A stretch of 64,000 nucleotides of DNA, taken from assembly GCA_011947345.1 (NCBI GenBank), contig JAAVTG010000261.1:124001-188000 (forward strand), in the 5' to 3' direction. Source of the stretch: Phytophthora quininea. Lineage: Eukaryota; Oomycota; Peronosporomycetes; Peronosporales; Peronosporaceae. The notes beneath the pieces are model-generated. The model ran no database searches. It worked only from the letters and a program-made list of their open reading frames with translations, and had not been told where the DNA came from. Position 1 is the first letter of the stretch; each line of letters begins with the position of its first letter. A program made the position numbers and the translations under genes. This document shows, in pieces, positions 32,518 through 44,207 of this stretch.

Positions 32518-35500
32518 ATGTCGGTCCCTTATGGGAGTGAGAACCCCGAGTGCTTCAAGAGTCAACATGTCAAGGCAACTCCTTTGACGACCCGCTCCAA
32601 TTGGAGGAAACTGGTGTTGGTGAGTGTGGGGACGGTGCTGTCTGTTGGAGGTGCGCTCGTCATGTACGAAGACTGGGATTCATTCTCGAATCGGTTCGTG
32701 CCGTCAGCCATTAACTTGGCAAGTGCATCGACCGACATGGACCTGTTGAATTCCGGTCGGGAGATCATGATCCGCGTCGTTGGAAAGAACAACTTGTGCA
32801 TGGACGACGGCGGAGGCCACGCCAATGGCGAGACCAACTTTGTCAGTCAGGCCTGCGACCCCAACAGCCCCAACCAGATCTTCAGATACGACAACAAAAC
32901 CAACAACTTCCGCATTGCCAACAAACCGGAGATGTGTCTGGATGACTCCGGCAGTATGAGTTCTGGGAGTGCTCCCATGCATCTGTGGCAATGTGTTCCG
33001 ACTCACCCCAATCAGCAGTTTGTGGTGGAAGCGGCCACCTCGATGATCCGCAATCCGAACAAGCCCAACTTGTGCATCGATGACGGTGGCGGGATGGCTC
33101 CGGGTCAAACGACTTACGCCTTGACCACGTGTGGCAGTGACACTCCAAACCAGCGCTTCGAGGTGGTCGCACCTGCTGCAATTGCTGAAGAACTGAGAAA
33201 GACTCGCGCTGCTGCTGGAACGCAGGCTGCGTTCGACCTTCTTAACTCTGGCCAAGAGATTATGATTCGTATGAAGAAGGGAAGAAGAACCTGTGTGTGG
33301 ATGACGGTGGCGGCTATTCCAATGGCGAGACTAACCTTGTGGGCCAAGCGTGTGACCCGTATAGCCCCAATCAGATCTTTAGGTACGACGCGAAGACGCG
33401 CAATTTCCGTATTGCGAACAAACCCCAAATGTGCTGGGATGACTCCGGTAGCACGAGTTCTAGGAGCGCTCCCATGCACTTGTGGCAGTGTGTCGTGACT
33501 CACCCGAACCAGAAATTTGTGTACGAACCGGAGACGCTGTTGATTCGCAACCCCGATAAGCCGAATTTGTGTGTTGACGACGGCGGAGGATCCACACCAG
33601 GCGAAACGATAATCGCCCTGGCGACGTGTGCTGTAGGTAGCAGCAGTCAGAGCTTCGAAGTGGTCTCGCCGGCTACGATAGTTGCCGAGCAGGAAAAAGC
33701 TCGCGTCGCAGCGGGAACCCAAGCCACTTTTGAGCTCCTCAACTCGGGTCAAGAGATCATGATTCGCCTCAAGGAGAAAGTCAATTTGTGCTTGGATGAC
33801 GGCGAAAGTTACTCCAACGGCGACACCAAGATCGTTGACCAAGCGTGCGATCCATACAGTCCAAACCAAATCTTCAGATATGATCCCAAGACGCGCAACT
33901 TTCGTAGTGCGAACAAACCCGACATGTGCTTGGACGACGGAGGGAGTTCGAGCTCTGGCTCAACGCTGATGACTATGTGGCAGTGTACCGTGACGCATCC
34001 GAACCAGCAATTTGTCGTGGAACTGGACACAATGTTGATTCGTAACCCTGATAAGCCTACTTTATGCGTCGACGATGGCGGAGCATCGACACCAGGCGAA
34101 ACGAGATACGCTCTGGCGACGTGTTCTGCTGGCAGCAAAGCCAGAGTTTCGAAATCGTCTCCCCTGCAGAGGTAGCAGCAGAGCTGGGGAAGGCTCGTAC
34201 CGCAGCTGGAACGCAAGCCCCAGTTGACCTACTCAACTCTGGACAGGAGGTTATGATCCGTATCAAGGGAAGGACAACGTGTGTTTGGACGACGGTGGCG
34301 GTCAGTCCAATGGTGCGAGCAAGGTCACTGATAACGTGTGCGATCCTACAAGTCCCAACCAAGTCTTTATGTATGATGCAAAGTCTCACAACTTCCGCAA
34401 CGCCAACAAACCAAACATGTGCTTGGATGATGGAGGCAGCATGAGTTCCGCATCAGTGCCGATGACGTTGTGGCAGTGTGTCCCGACGCATCCGAACCAA
34501 CAATTTGTGTACGAGCCGGGGACTATGATGATTCGTAGCCCTCAGAAGGTTAATCTGTGTATTAATGACGGCGGAGGAGCGACACCAGGCAGCGCGCAGT
34601 TCTACTTGTCCACGTGCGGAGCCGACAGTCAGAATCAGCTTTTCGAGATAGTGTCTCTCTCAAACATGTCTGCATCACTGATAAAACCTGTAAACTTGGC
34701 AGCACTGCAAGATCCTAAGCAACTCCTCACGTCAGGAGCAGAGATCATGCTTCGCGTCCAAGGAAAAACAACTTGTGTATGGACGACGGTGGCGGTCGCT
34801 CCAACGGCCAGACCAAGTTTGCTGATCAGACATGCGATCCAAACAGTTCGGATCAAATATTCACGTACGATGCACAGGCGCGCATGTTCCGTAGTGTACA
34901 CAAGCCAGGAATGTGCTTAGACGACGGCGGCAGTTCGGGTCCTGCCACAACTCAAATGCACTTGTGGCAGTGTGTCCCAGATGCGCCGAATCAATGGTTT
35001 GTAGTGGACCCAGACACAATGATGATCCGGAACCCAGCGAAGCCCGGTTTGTGCATCGACGACGGGGAGGAACTGACCCTGGTCAGTCGAGATACTCACT
35101 AAATACTTGCCAAAGTAATAATCCGGACCAGAGTTTCGAGGTGGTTTCTGCAGCGGTAATAGACAACGAACTGAGAACGACTCGCACTGCAGCGGGGACG
35201 CAAGCAGCGATCGACCTTCTCAACTCCGGACAGCAAGTTATGATTCGTGTCAAGGGAAGAACAACTTGTGTATGGACGACGGCGGTGGCCACTCGAACGG
35301 TGAGACCAAATTTGCTGGCCAAACATGCGACCCAACTAGTCCCAATCAGATCTATTCGTACGATTCCCAAGCACGAATGTTCCGTAATGTGAACAAGCCA
35401 GGAATGTGCTTAGACGACGGCGGCAGTTCGGGCCCCACCACAACTCAAATGCACTTGTGGCAATGTGTCCCAGATACGCCGAATCAATGGTTTGTCGTGG

Positions 35501-38087
35501 AGCCAGACACGCTACAGATCCGCAGTCCTGGAAAACCTGGGCTGTGTATTGACGACGGTGGGGAAAACGATCCTAACGAATCGAGATACTCGCTGAACAC
35601 CTGCCAAGCTAACAATCCAAACCAGCAATTCGAGGTGGTCTTTCCCGCGGATATTGCTGACCAACTGCGCCAAGCTCGTGTCTCGGCTGGCACTCAAGAC
35701 GAAGTTGACCTTCTCACGTCCGGCCAAGATATCATGCTTCGTGCACGAGGTAAGAACTTGTGGTGTATGGATGACGGCGGTGGTCGCAACAATGCGGAGA
35801 CCGTATTCGCGGGCTTGACGTGTGATCCCGAAAGTTTAAATCAAATTTTCAGATACGACCACAAGGCACACATGATCCGTAGCGTAAGCAAGCCGGGAAT
35901 GTGCTTAGACAACGGGGACGCCTCGTCAATGCGTCTATGGCAGTGCACTCCAAATACACCGAACCAGTGGTTCGTAGTGGAACCGGATACGATGTTGATC
36001 CACGGCATGGGCAAGCAAAACATGTGCATTGCTGACGGCGGAGGAATCACGTCAGCCGCTACGCCTTACACTCAGGCTACATGCGACGCTAGTAGTTCTG
36101 GTGAACAGTTTCAGGCCGTCTCTCCTGCTGCAGTCGCTGCAATGTTAAGAAAGGATGGGACCGCAGCTGGAACCCAAAACGAGATCGACCTTCTCAACTC
36201 AGGACAAGATATTATGCTGCGAATTCAGGGGCAAAAGAGTCTGTGCTTGGACGACGGTGGTGGTCGCAACAACGCCGAGACCACGTTTACCGATGCGACT
36301 TGCGATCCGAACAGTCCAAACCAACTCTTCAGGTACGACGTCAAGGCTCGTATGTTCCGCAGCGTCAACAAGCCAGGCATGTGCTTCGACAGCGGAAACG
36401 TGAACGGAATCTACTTGTGGCAGTGCGTGTCGAATACCGCCAACCAGTGGTTTGTCTTGGACCCACAATCAAAGATGCTCCGAAGCCCAGGGAAGCCCAA
36501 CTTGTGCATTGCCCAAACCGGTGCCGCCATACCTGGTGTGTCAGTGTATTCTCTACCAACATGCGATCTTACTGCCCCGAACCAGCGCTTCGAGGTGGTG
36601 TCTCCTGCGTCAGTAGCCGCTGCCCTGCAAAAGTTCGCGCTACAGCTGGAACGCAAGCAGCTTTTGACCTTCTCAATTCCGGACAAGAGGTCATGCTTCG
36701 CGTCAAAGGGAAGAACAACTTGTGCATGGATGACGGCGGAGGTCACTCGAACGGGGAGACCGAGTTTGTCGACCAGACTTGCGATTCGAATAGTCCAAAC
36801 CAAGTCTTTCGATACGACCCGATTGCGCGCATGTTCCGAAGTTCCAACAAACCGGGAATGTGCTTGGACGATGGAGGAAGTTCGGGCTCTGGAACGACCA
36901 ACATGCACCTGTGGCAATGTGTTCCGAACACGCCGAACCAATGGTTCGTGTATGAGCCAGATACTCTTTTAATTCGCAGCCCAAAGAAGGCCAATTTGTG
37001 TATTGACGACGGAGGCGCAATGTCCCCAGGAGCTTCGAGGTATTCTCTGAAGACTTGTGATGCCAACAGCGCGAACCAGCAATTCGAGGTCGTCTACGTG
37101 TCTGGTGGGTCAGTTCCAAAGGATTATGGCCCACAACCGCAGCAATTCGAGATGGAAGGCGAGGTGATGGCCAAGGAACCTGTAGCGGAACCAGAGCTCT
37201 TTCTGAACGAGTTTATGCCTGGCAAGAAGCCTGTCGATTGGAACGAGCTAGCCACCACAGTATCGCAACCTGCTGCGACGGAACCCAGTCCAAATCAGCC
37301 CCAACAAAACACACAGAAAGGTAGTTCTACTGTTAGGATGTCGGCACCCAACAGCGAAATTGGCGATCTTGATGAATTGATGGAACACAGTGCAGAGGCC
37401 CCTCCTGGTAACATCCCGGTGGTCGCGAATGCGGACACGTCCTTTGCCAACTACAGTGGAGACTGGAACCTGCTTGCGCCATCGAAAGAGACCATCAATC
37501 TGGTAAACACAGCCAACTCGCCTGAAGTCTCAGCCGCCCAGATCTTCCAGTACCTGCAGAATGTCAAAGACCGTGCCGACATGGAGCACAACCTCATGCT
37601 GTACCGCTACAAGCGCACGTTCGAGTGCGCCAGCGCCGGTCTGCAGACGTTAGCGAAGGACTCGATCACGACGACCGAGTACGACGTCTTGGTGCGCTGG
37701 ATGTACGAGCACTGCGCAGCAGGTAGCACAGAGATTAAGTCCACTGGTAGTTCCCTGTCTAGTAGCGAAACGAATGATCCAGACGCGGCTCCGCTTGTGG
37801 AGGACAACTCGTCGGATGTGAAGCGGCAGTACATGACCAAGACGGAGTTTTACTACGAGATCAAAAACCACTTTACGCAGCAGAATGACAAGATCTTGGG
37901 CAGCGCTGCAGCGGACAATCTGCGCTCAGAGACGACTAAGGAGAAGGAGCAGAAGCTCAAGGACTGTCTGGACGCGGCTTCGTCTCAATTTGGGTTTAAT
38001 GCTGCGGACACAGATACAGACGCAGATCGAATGGCCAAATTGAAGGAAGCAGTCGACTGGGTAGACAACGAGTGTATGGCTTCGTAA
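32518..38087 (+). CDS. membrane-anchored protein with nine ricin-B-type lectin domains
   Basis: It starts at ATG 32518 (MSVPYGSENPECF). A short N-terminus is followed by one hydrophobic segment (LVLVSVGTVLSVGGALVMY), probably a type II signal anchor. Nine tandem units of about 160-165 residues follow. Each has three subrepeats of the beta-trefoil type: NNLCMDDGGG...NQIFRYD, KPxMCLDDGG...NQQFVVE and KPNLCIDDGGG...NQRFEVV. The CxDD pair and the Q-x-F near the end of each subrepeat match R-type lectin sugar-binding loops (QxW family variant). A unique C-terminal domain of about 325 residues (37100-38087) is helical and unrecognised. There is no enzymatic toxin chain, so this is a lectin array, not a ricin-like toxin. 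Seven frame changes (about 33280, 34135, 34270, 34764, 35065, 35255, 36633) all correspond to one missing base. Confidence 0.85.
32740..37100 (+). repeat. nine tandem 480-496 bp coding repeats
   Basis: Using the codons for DLLNSG as a phase mark, the units begin at about 32740, 33235, 33731, 34226, 34719, 35213, 35707, 36187 and 36666. Spacing is 493-496 bp for the first six steps and about 480 bp for the last two. The units are clearly homologous at the DNA level, indicating growth by tandem duplication. Confidence 0.88.
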
Positions 38088-38440
38088 GCTGCACGTCAAG
38101 GAAGCGGGATGGTGGACGAAAGTGTGTGCGGCGGATCTGTTCGTTGATTCATTGAATCGTAGCGGAAGGGGTGAAAATTGAAGTGCAAACTTGTTTTAAG
38201 AAAATTTCAGACGATGTTCTTGATGTTGTTGGGGGCGTGCCGCACACGGCACAATGAATAAAGCTCTGCGTTGTAGCATCTCCGATTGGCAGAGTGTGGC
38301 GTGGAGGGTTAAGCTTACCGCTGCTCCCTTCGGACTGCTCCGTTGGTTTCACCTTCCATGCATCGTCTCAAAACCTATTTTCCACGCAGCGGTTGGTGGT
38401 GGTGCGTAGGTCCTCTATTATTGTTGTCTCTAACTAATAG
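38088..38440. other. gap between lectin gene and channel gene
   Basis: The 3' flank of the lectin-array gene and the presumed promoter/5' leader of the channel gene. No ORF of note and no clear motif. Confidence 0.5.
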
Positions 38441-38491
38441 ATGTCCACGCGTCCGTTGAAAATATTCCCACAGGAGAATGACATCCGTCCT
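38441..38491 (+). CDS. CNBD ion channel 1, exon 1
   Basis: ATG 38441 opens 17 codons (MSTRPLKIFPQENDIRP) that end at a consensus splice donor GTAAGT (38492). Splicing to an acceptor CGATAG|GTT at 48025 keeps the frame of the channel ORF with no other change. Without the LINE and one copy of its target duplication, the intron would be 67 nt, typical for this genome. The alternative reading, in which the LINE sits in a continuous exon, is also open for about 107 codons but then needs another frame change. Confidence 0.6.
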
Positions 38492-38507
38492 GTAAGTTTG
38501 TCCGCTG
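38488..38507 (+). repeat. LINE-1 target-site duplication, left copy
   Basis: The 20-bp TCCTGTAAGTTTGTCCGCTG is repeated exactly at 47954-47973, on the far side of the LINE. The bases just outside differ on both sides. Confidence 0.9.
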
Positions 38508-39708
38508 CCCCCATTACGGCGCACGCGAGGCTCCCAGATCCCACAGCAGCGGCTTCGGAGCCAAGGCATGGTCAAGGAAAGAAACCCATTTCTTCTAGAC
38601 GAGACCATGACCGTGCAGATAACTCGCAGGAAGATCAGCATCCAAGCGCTGATCAACAGTCCAGCGCAAGTTGGGATTTTGCAGGAGATTCAAACTCCGA
38701 TACTGATATGGACAAGCAGCTTGAATCTGGTTTCAAGCGCTTGGAACCGTCCTTTGCTCACGAGAACCCATTTGCTGCGCTCAATCTACCGGAATGTGAC
38801 TTTGAAGCCATCCTCCCTGAACTTGAACAGGGTGTTTCTGCTGGAATTGCAACCGTACAGCATTTAAACGTCGAGAAGGGTGGAAGCATCGATGGACGCG
38901 CTCCTGCCAAGAAGAGGGCAACTCAACCTACCCAGCATGACGATAGTGAGGACCTACTACTACAAGAAGCTCTGCTACTTTCCGAAAAAGAAGCGCAACT
39001 GATGGTAGAGCAGGACCGTATTGCAAGCAATATTGAACTCTACAAGGAGGCTGAAGAGATGGTTCAGGGATCCAAGAACATGGACAGGATTGTCCGATCA
39101 ATGGCCAAGTTCCCATTAACATGGACAAAGGCAATTCTGAAAGATCTAGTTGCTGGTGGATCTCAGACGCTTGACCTGGCCGGTATTCATCTGTGGAATC
39201 GCATTTCTGCGGAGGAAAGCGTGGACGATGATGACAATATCAGAACATTTCACGAACGAGTCTCTAGCCTCAACCTCTCCATAGGTAATTCACGAGATGA
39301 GTACTCATCTTACTTGAAAGACGCGTTCAACAACCTGACAGAGGTTCAAAAGAAGCAGTGGAATTTACTCCGTGGCTCAGCATTTTCGAATTGATGGCAT
39401 TGAGCATGTGTCCCGCAGTCTTCACTCAACGCGCGTGGCTACATTTTCTTGTGGATCACGTCGGAGAAGGTCTGCCACACACGGCAGTAAAACTTCTTTC
39501 TGATCAAGAATTGCTACAACTACTTAGATCTCTAGTGGAAATGATACTCAAGGCCGCGAATAATGTAGCACCTGGAAGTGCCCTTATTGCGGGACTGGAA
39601 GCACTACGTTCGAGCTCTCTCACTTCAACTGATCTCCCTGTTTTAACTACGAATTTGTTGACGCTCCCGCAAACAGCCTCTGCAATGAAAGCAGAGCCAT
39701 CAACGTAA
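38508..39708 (+). CDS. LINE-1 ORF1
   Basis: An acidic and coiled-coil-rich protein (EDLLLQEALLLSEKEAQLM, NIELYKEAEEMVQGSKNM) of the sort found as ORF1 in oomycete LINEs. The reading frame is open from the flanking channel ATG by chance, so the true start is unresolved; an in-frame ATG lies at 38708. One frame change at about 39380 fits a missing base, after which the frame stays open to 39708, immediately before ORF2. A role in RNA binding is expected from position, not from a motif I can name. Confidence 0.6.
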
Positions 39709-42367
39709 ATGTTGAGCGGAATGGACGTTGGTGAATCGTGTAAAATATTGTCATGGAATGTGCGTGGGATCAAAGGCGGTGGATACCCGTTGATTTCAAC
39801 GCATCTAAAATATTTTTATTTCTCGTGCGTACAAGAAACTCGCTTCAAGAATGAGAAGCAAGCAAGTCGCTTTAAATATTTAGTCGAGCAAACCTTCGGG
39901 GCCGCGTATTCCTCTCGGATAAAAATGGTGACTGTCAACAAGAAACATATCCCCGGAGTGGTGGCGTAGCGACCATAATTCATGGCTCGTGTCCAAGTCT
40001 TGCACAAGCCACAGTGATGTCAGAAGCAACAATTCCTAACCGCTATCTGTTAGTGCGAATGCCACGGAAAAACAATATTTGCTACATCCATAATGTGTAC
40101 GCACCGAACGATGCGGCATCGCGAAAGGCTTTGTTCGAACAGCTTCCTGTGGAATTCGAAGATAATGCAGTGCACATTGTGCGCGGTGATTTCAATCTAG
40201 CAGTAGAACCAAGTGTGGATGCCAGCTCGAACCACCCCAGTACAGACTCGAGCAGGAGGAGTCTGCAGTTGTGGCTAACGGAGATTGACGCTGTAGACGT
40301 GTGGCGACTCCACCACCCATCTGCACGAGTTTTCTCTGGGCCGCTTCCAAGGATAAATCGGATTGATTACATTTTTCTGTCAGACGATTTGCAATCGGAC
40401 TGCTACCATGACTCAGCATACTCTGCGTGGGAAAATGGAGGCGACCATCTTGCGCACCATGTAGAACTAACCTCATGGCATCATCCCACTGGTACAGGTT
40501 TCTGGAGACTGCCGGATTGGCTCTTGCAAATACCAGAACTCCAGACGGATATTGTGGAGGAAGTCAAGCTTCTTCTACCAGTCCTTCGTGCATCAAATAA
40601 TCCCGGTTTAGTGTGGAAAACATGGAAGCAAAAGATGAAAGCGTACCTTAAACGTTGTCAACATAACCTGCGTGCATCAAGATATGCTGACATAAATCTT
40701 GCTCGAGAAAGTTTAGAAGAGTGTGCTGCAGCCGTGACGTCAGAAGATGCAAGCGAGCAAGACGAAATTAACTTCTTTTTCGCCAGACAACGATACAAAG
40801 AATGTCATGATGAATGGAATACCTTTGGATGTAATCGGGGCTTTGAACAAACCGTGACTGCAGCTGAAAAAAGTACCAAGTTCTTCTTTCGGCCACCACG
40901 ATACGAACTTCAGCTGGTGAAGAATCAACCGATCCTACTGAAATCTGTCATGGCTTTCAAGAGCATTGGGGAAAATATTCGGCGACCCTCACTTCCCAGC
41001 TGAAGAACGAGAGATTGACATGGCGTCTCAACAAATCTTGCTTGATAGCATCGACCACCGACTATCCTCAGAGGTGACCAGAGATCTTGACAGCGAATTG
41101 ACCGCGGAGGAGTTTGCCTTTGCGATCAAGAAACTATAACCTCACTCAGCACCGGGTCCAGACGGCTTCACCAGTGATTTTTTCCGTCTAGATCCGGACG
41201 CGTTTGGAGAAATACTTGCGATAATTTTTGGATATCAATTGGAACGTGGAATTCTGCTTCCACATCAGCGATATTCATCGGTGGCACTACTGTTTAAGAA
41301 AGGAGACCGATCTGAACCGGGAAACTTTCGGCCGATCACACTGATGCCCGTTGAGGTCAAGATATTATCGCGAGTATTAGTGAATCGTCTTAGACCACAC
41401 ATTTCTAAGTTAGTGCATCCGGATCAAAAGGGTTTTATGCCGGGGCGTCGGATTGACCAGCAGCTAATGCTAGTCCGCGATCTCCAGCACTTAGAAACAT
41501 TCCAAAAACGCAAAGGACTAGCCACGTTCTTGGACTTCGCTAAGGCTTACGACCGCGTTAATCGTCCGTACCTCCTTCGAGTTTTGGAACGACAAGGATT
41601 TGGGCCTCGATTTTGGGGTGGATACGTCTGTTGTATAACGACTCTACATGTTCATTAATGGTCAACGGATGGGCGCAGGACTCGCTGACACCAACTCGAG
41701 GAGTGAAACAGGGAGATCCATTGTCTCCGTATCTGTTTGCTCTCTCGTTGGAACCACTAGGAAATTTGTTACGCGCTCAAAGAGATTTAGGTGTCTTGGT
41801 GGACCAAACATTACGCGTCCCAGTGGGGTTCTTTGCCGACGATACTGTGCTATTTTCAAAAGGAAAGAGGGAGCTAGAGGAGCGGCTTCAAATTGTTGAT
41901 GACTATTGTGGAGGATCTGGAGCTCGGCTGAACCATAACAAAAGTGTGATAATGACTCTCAACAGTAAGCGTTCTGCTCCGCGAGTGTCACCGCTAAAAT
42001 CACTGAAGCGCGGCGAAACCGTGCGATATCTTGGCATTCCGTTCGGCAATGGTGTTACTTCAACATTGGTGGCGAATCAACTCGACAAAAAATGATTAAG
42101 CGTCTCCAACTTTGGAAAGGCCGAGCGAGAACCCTAATCGGCCGAAGGTTTATCGCCCAAGCAGAGATTTTGGCATTGCTGTGGTATTTCACAGCTTCTG
42201 TGACGATTCCGACCCGGTTCATCAAACGCTGGCAAGGCATTGTGAATCGGTACGTGTTATACAACCGCGTAAGCACTGGGAAATCTGGGATAAGTATCGT
42301 TCAAAAAGGACTGGCTGTGAGGCCACGCGAAGCAGACGGCATCAGGGTTCCTGATGTAGCTACTGTT
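39709..42367 (+). pseudogene. LINE-1 ORF2, endonuclease and reverse transcriptase
   Basis: The APE-like endonuclease shows LSWNVRGIKGGG, CVQETRF (catalytic Glu), VRGDFNLAVEP and RINRIDYIFLS between 39740 and 40380. The RT starts near 41140 with SAPGPDGFTSDFF and continues with RPITLMPVEVKILSRVL, TFLDFAKAYDRVNRPYL, TRGVKQGDPLSPYLFALSLE and the catalytic box FADDTVLF (about 41834). A TAA replaces a Lys codon at about 41138, and frame changes occur near 39960, 41000, 41625 and 42090. The ORF is cut at 42367 by a nested element and resumes at 43538. The endonuclease nicks the target and the RT copies the RNA in place. Confidence 0.9.
42353..42367 (+). repeat. target-site duplication of nested RNase H element, left copy
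   Basis: GATGTAGCTACTGTT is repeated exactly at 43523-43537. Joining the outer sequences restores the LINE-1 ORF2 reading (IRVPDVATVIRRQHFQLL). Confidence 0.92.
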
Positions 42368-43522
42368 GTGGATAAGATTGGGACTTCGCGACCAAGACTG
42401 CGAACTTGCGATCTTCAGCATGTCACTCCCTGATATACCGGCCGGGGTTTGGACTCACGCGGAAGGTCTAGTGGAGCAGACGCTTTATTCATCACAAACC
42501 TTTGCAGAAACGTTAACGGAGATGACGGAGAGCTGCTGGCGTATCGGAGTCGCGATCTATCTGAATGCTGTGTGGCGATGGAGGATCCAATATTTTGACG
42601 ACCTTGACAACGTCACCTCTGGTTACCAAAAATGATCATGTTATCTCGGCTTCGGCAGGGGTACAAAACGGTGCACCGATATAAAGGAGCGTCAGCGCCT
42701 CTCAAATATGGAGACACTGTTTGCAGCATCCTGACTAAAGCTCTCTACGTTGCGGATCCACCACTTACAATGCTGGCCAATACCACACCGGCGGTTTACT
42801 TACTATTTTTTGACGGTGGCTCGAGAGGTAACCCCGGTCCGGGTGGCAGTGGCTCGATTATTCTCCGCACAGAAGCTGATAATGCAGCTTTCACAGCGTG
42901 CTGGATAGCTCAAATGTCATATGCGAGCAAGTCAACGACCAATAATGTGGCGGAGAATATGGGTCTTCTAACGGGACTACGAGCCTGTGTCCAACATGGA
43001 TACTCTCCTGTTCATGTCATTGGGGATAGTGAGATCATAATACGGCAGCATCGACGAAGGAAACCGCCCAAAGCTCCCCACTTAAAGCACATCTATTGGC
43101 GAAGCAGACGATTAGCTGACCAGCTCCATGTGATACAGTGGCACCACCACCGACGGAGTCACAACAAAATGGCGGACAAACTTGACAATCAGGCAATGGA
43201 CTCTCAACGAAGCATTCAATTGCGCATTGAAGGGACAACTACTCAACTCCAGCAATGGGCACCGGTACTTCAGCATCAACATGGAGATGTCGCTTACTGG
43301 GCTGACAATAAGGAAACCACGACGCGAGATGGCATTGTGGCCAATCCCCTTGGGGCATTTACAGGTGACTTGACCGAGTTGACCGCAGACACCGGCGGAG
43401 AGTAACTCTGGTCGGGATGCCAGCTAGTGGACGACTCAGGGACGCCCACCAGAACGGACATAGGAAGTCGTTAGCATAGCTAAGTGACATCAATGTACCT
43501 CACTGAAAAATGAAAACGAAAC
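42368..43522 (+). mobile_element. 5'-truncated non-LTR element carrying RNase H, nested in LINE-1
   Basis: 1,155 bp flanked by a 15-bp duplication and ending in an A-rich tail (GAAAAATGAAAACGAAAC). It holds only the C-terminal coding part of a different LINE family: a short region with ALWRIG-type character (ESCWRIGVAIYLNAVWRWRI), then RNase H. RT and endonuclease are absent, as expected of 5' truncation during target-primed reverse transcription. LINE-1 itself ends without an RNase H, so this is a different family. Confidence 0.88.
42632..43405 (+). CDS. RNase H domain of nested non-LTR element
   Basis: The RNase HI fold signature is complete: FFDGGSRGNPGPGGSGSIIL with the first Asp, NVAENMGLLTGL with the Glu, VIGDSEIII with the second Asp, and NKMADKLDNQAMD with the last Asp. 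The domain spans residues 55-190 and is followed by about 65 residues without motifs. The frame is open to 43405. It would have removed RNA from RNA-DNA hybrids of its own element. It is now embedded in another LINE, with no evidence of independent expression. Confidence 0.88.
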   Translation: MIMLSRLRQGYKTVHRYKGASAPLKYGDTVCSILTKALYVADPPLTMLANTTPAVYLLFFDGGSRGNPGPGGSGSIILRTEADNAAFTACWIAQMSYASKSTTNNVAENMGLLTGLRACVQHGYSPVHVIGDSEIIIRQHRRRKPPKAPHLKHIYWRSRRLADQLHVIQWHHHRRSHNKMADKLDNQAMDSQRSIQLRIEGTTTQLQQWAPVLQHQHGDVAYWADNKETTTRDGIVANPLGAFTGDLTELTADTGGE

Positions 43523-43537
43523 GATGTAGCTACTGTT
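43523..43537 (+). repeat. target-site duplication of nested RNase H element, right copy
   Basis: Exact copy of 42353-42367. Confidence 0.92.
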
Positions 43538-44207
43538 ATTCGTCGCCAACACTTCCAACTTCTCCAGAAATTCGTATTAGCGATTACTACACACCCAGAC
43601 GAAGATGACAACGTATGGTATCGCCCAATGCTCTACATGATCCAATTACGCTATGGCAACTTCGCCCGCCCGCGATCGAGTGATTTCTTACTTCAAAACC
43701 CACCGAAACCAGCGGGCTGGAGGTCGAGCATGCTACCTTTGTGGTGGAGACACTTGCTACGGGAGTGGAACAGAATTAAATGGCCAGCCCCGGAGTCGAT
43801 TCACTACAACAGAATGAAAACTCTGCAGAAGGCGTTATTCACCCCAATTTGGTGGAGCAAGTTGCCTGAATTTCAGGTACTGGATACGCACAGCCCAGCA
43901 AGTCCGGCGAAGCCCCTGGGGTCAGGGTCAAACGCCTTTCGGGCGCTCTGTCGGGAACTGGCAAAACATAAAAGTTATGTTTTGCCGACTTTCTGGGTGT
44001 CAATCGAGATTGGCCGTCGTCAACGGTATTTTTCACGGACGTCTGCTCCGAGATTCATCCAATACTTGGGACGAAAGTGCTTCCGCATGACATTTTCGTG
44101 CTCTACCATCAAATGAGCCGATTATTTCATCGCTTACTACCGCATCCGGACGAAGGGGAATGCAGGAAGTAACAAGTACGAATTCACCACCGATATTTGG
44201 AATCAAG
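43538..44207 (+). pseudogene. LINE-1 ORF2, middle of C-terminal region
   Basis: It continues ORF2 after the nested element: YMIQLRYGNFARPRSSDFLL, PPKPAGWRSSMLPLWWRHLL, NAFRALCRELAKHK. LINE-3 (52.3-53.7 kb, minus) has nearly the same sequence, which fixes the reading. A frame change occurs at about 43970 and a stop near 44170. It is interrupted again at 44207 by LINE-2. Confidence 0.88.
44191..44207 (+). repeat. LINE-2 target-site duplication, left copy
   Basis: CGATATTTGGAATCAAG (17 bp) recurs exactly at 47116-47132. Joining the two sides restores the LINE-1 text seen uninterrupted in LINE-3 (SPPIFGIK then SSCLPTEPSTRFF). Confidence 0.92.

Noticed and set aside
33270..36640. Programmed ribosomal frameshifting in the lectin gene
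   Set aside because: Seven events in one message, with similar deletion-direction shifts in unrelated genes across the window, make an assembly cause far more likely; no consistent slippery heptamer with downstream structure was seen.
32518..38087. Ricin-like toxin
   Set aside because: Only lectin-type beta-trefoil repeats are present; no N-glycosidase chain or other toxin domain is seen.
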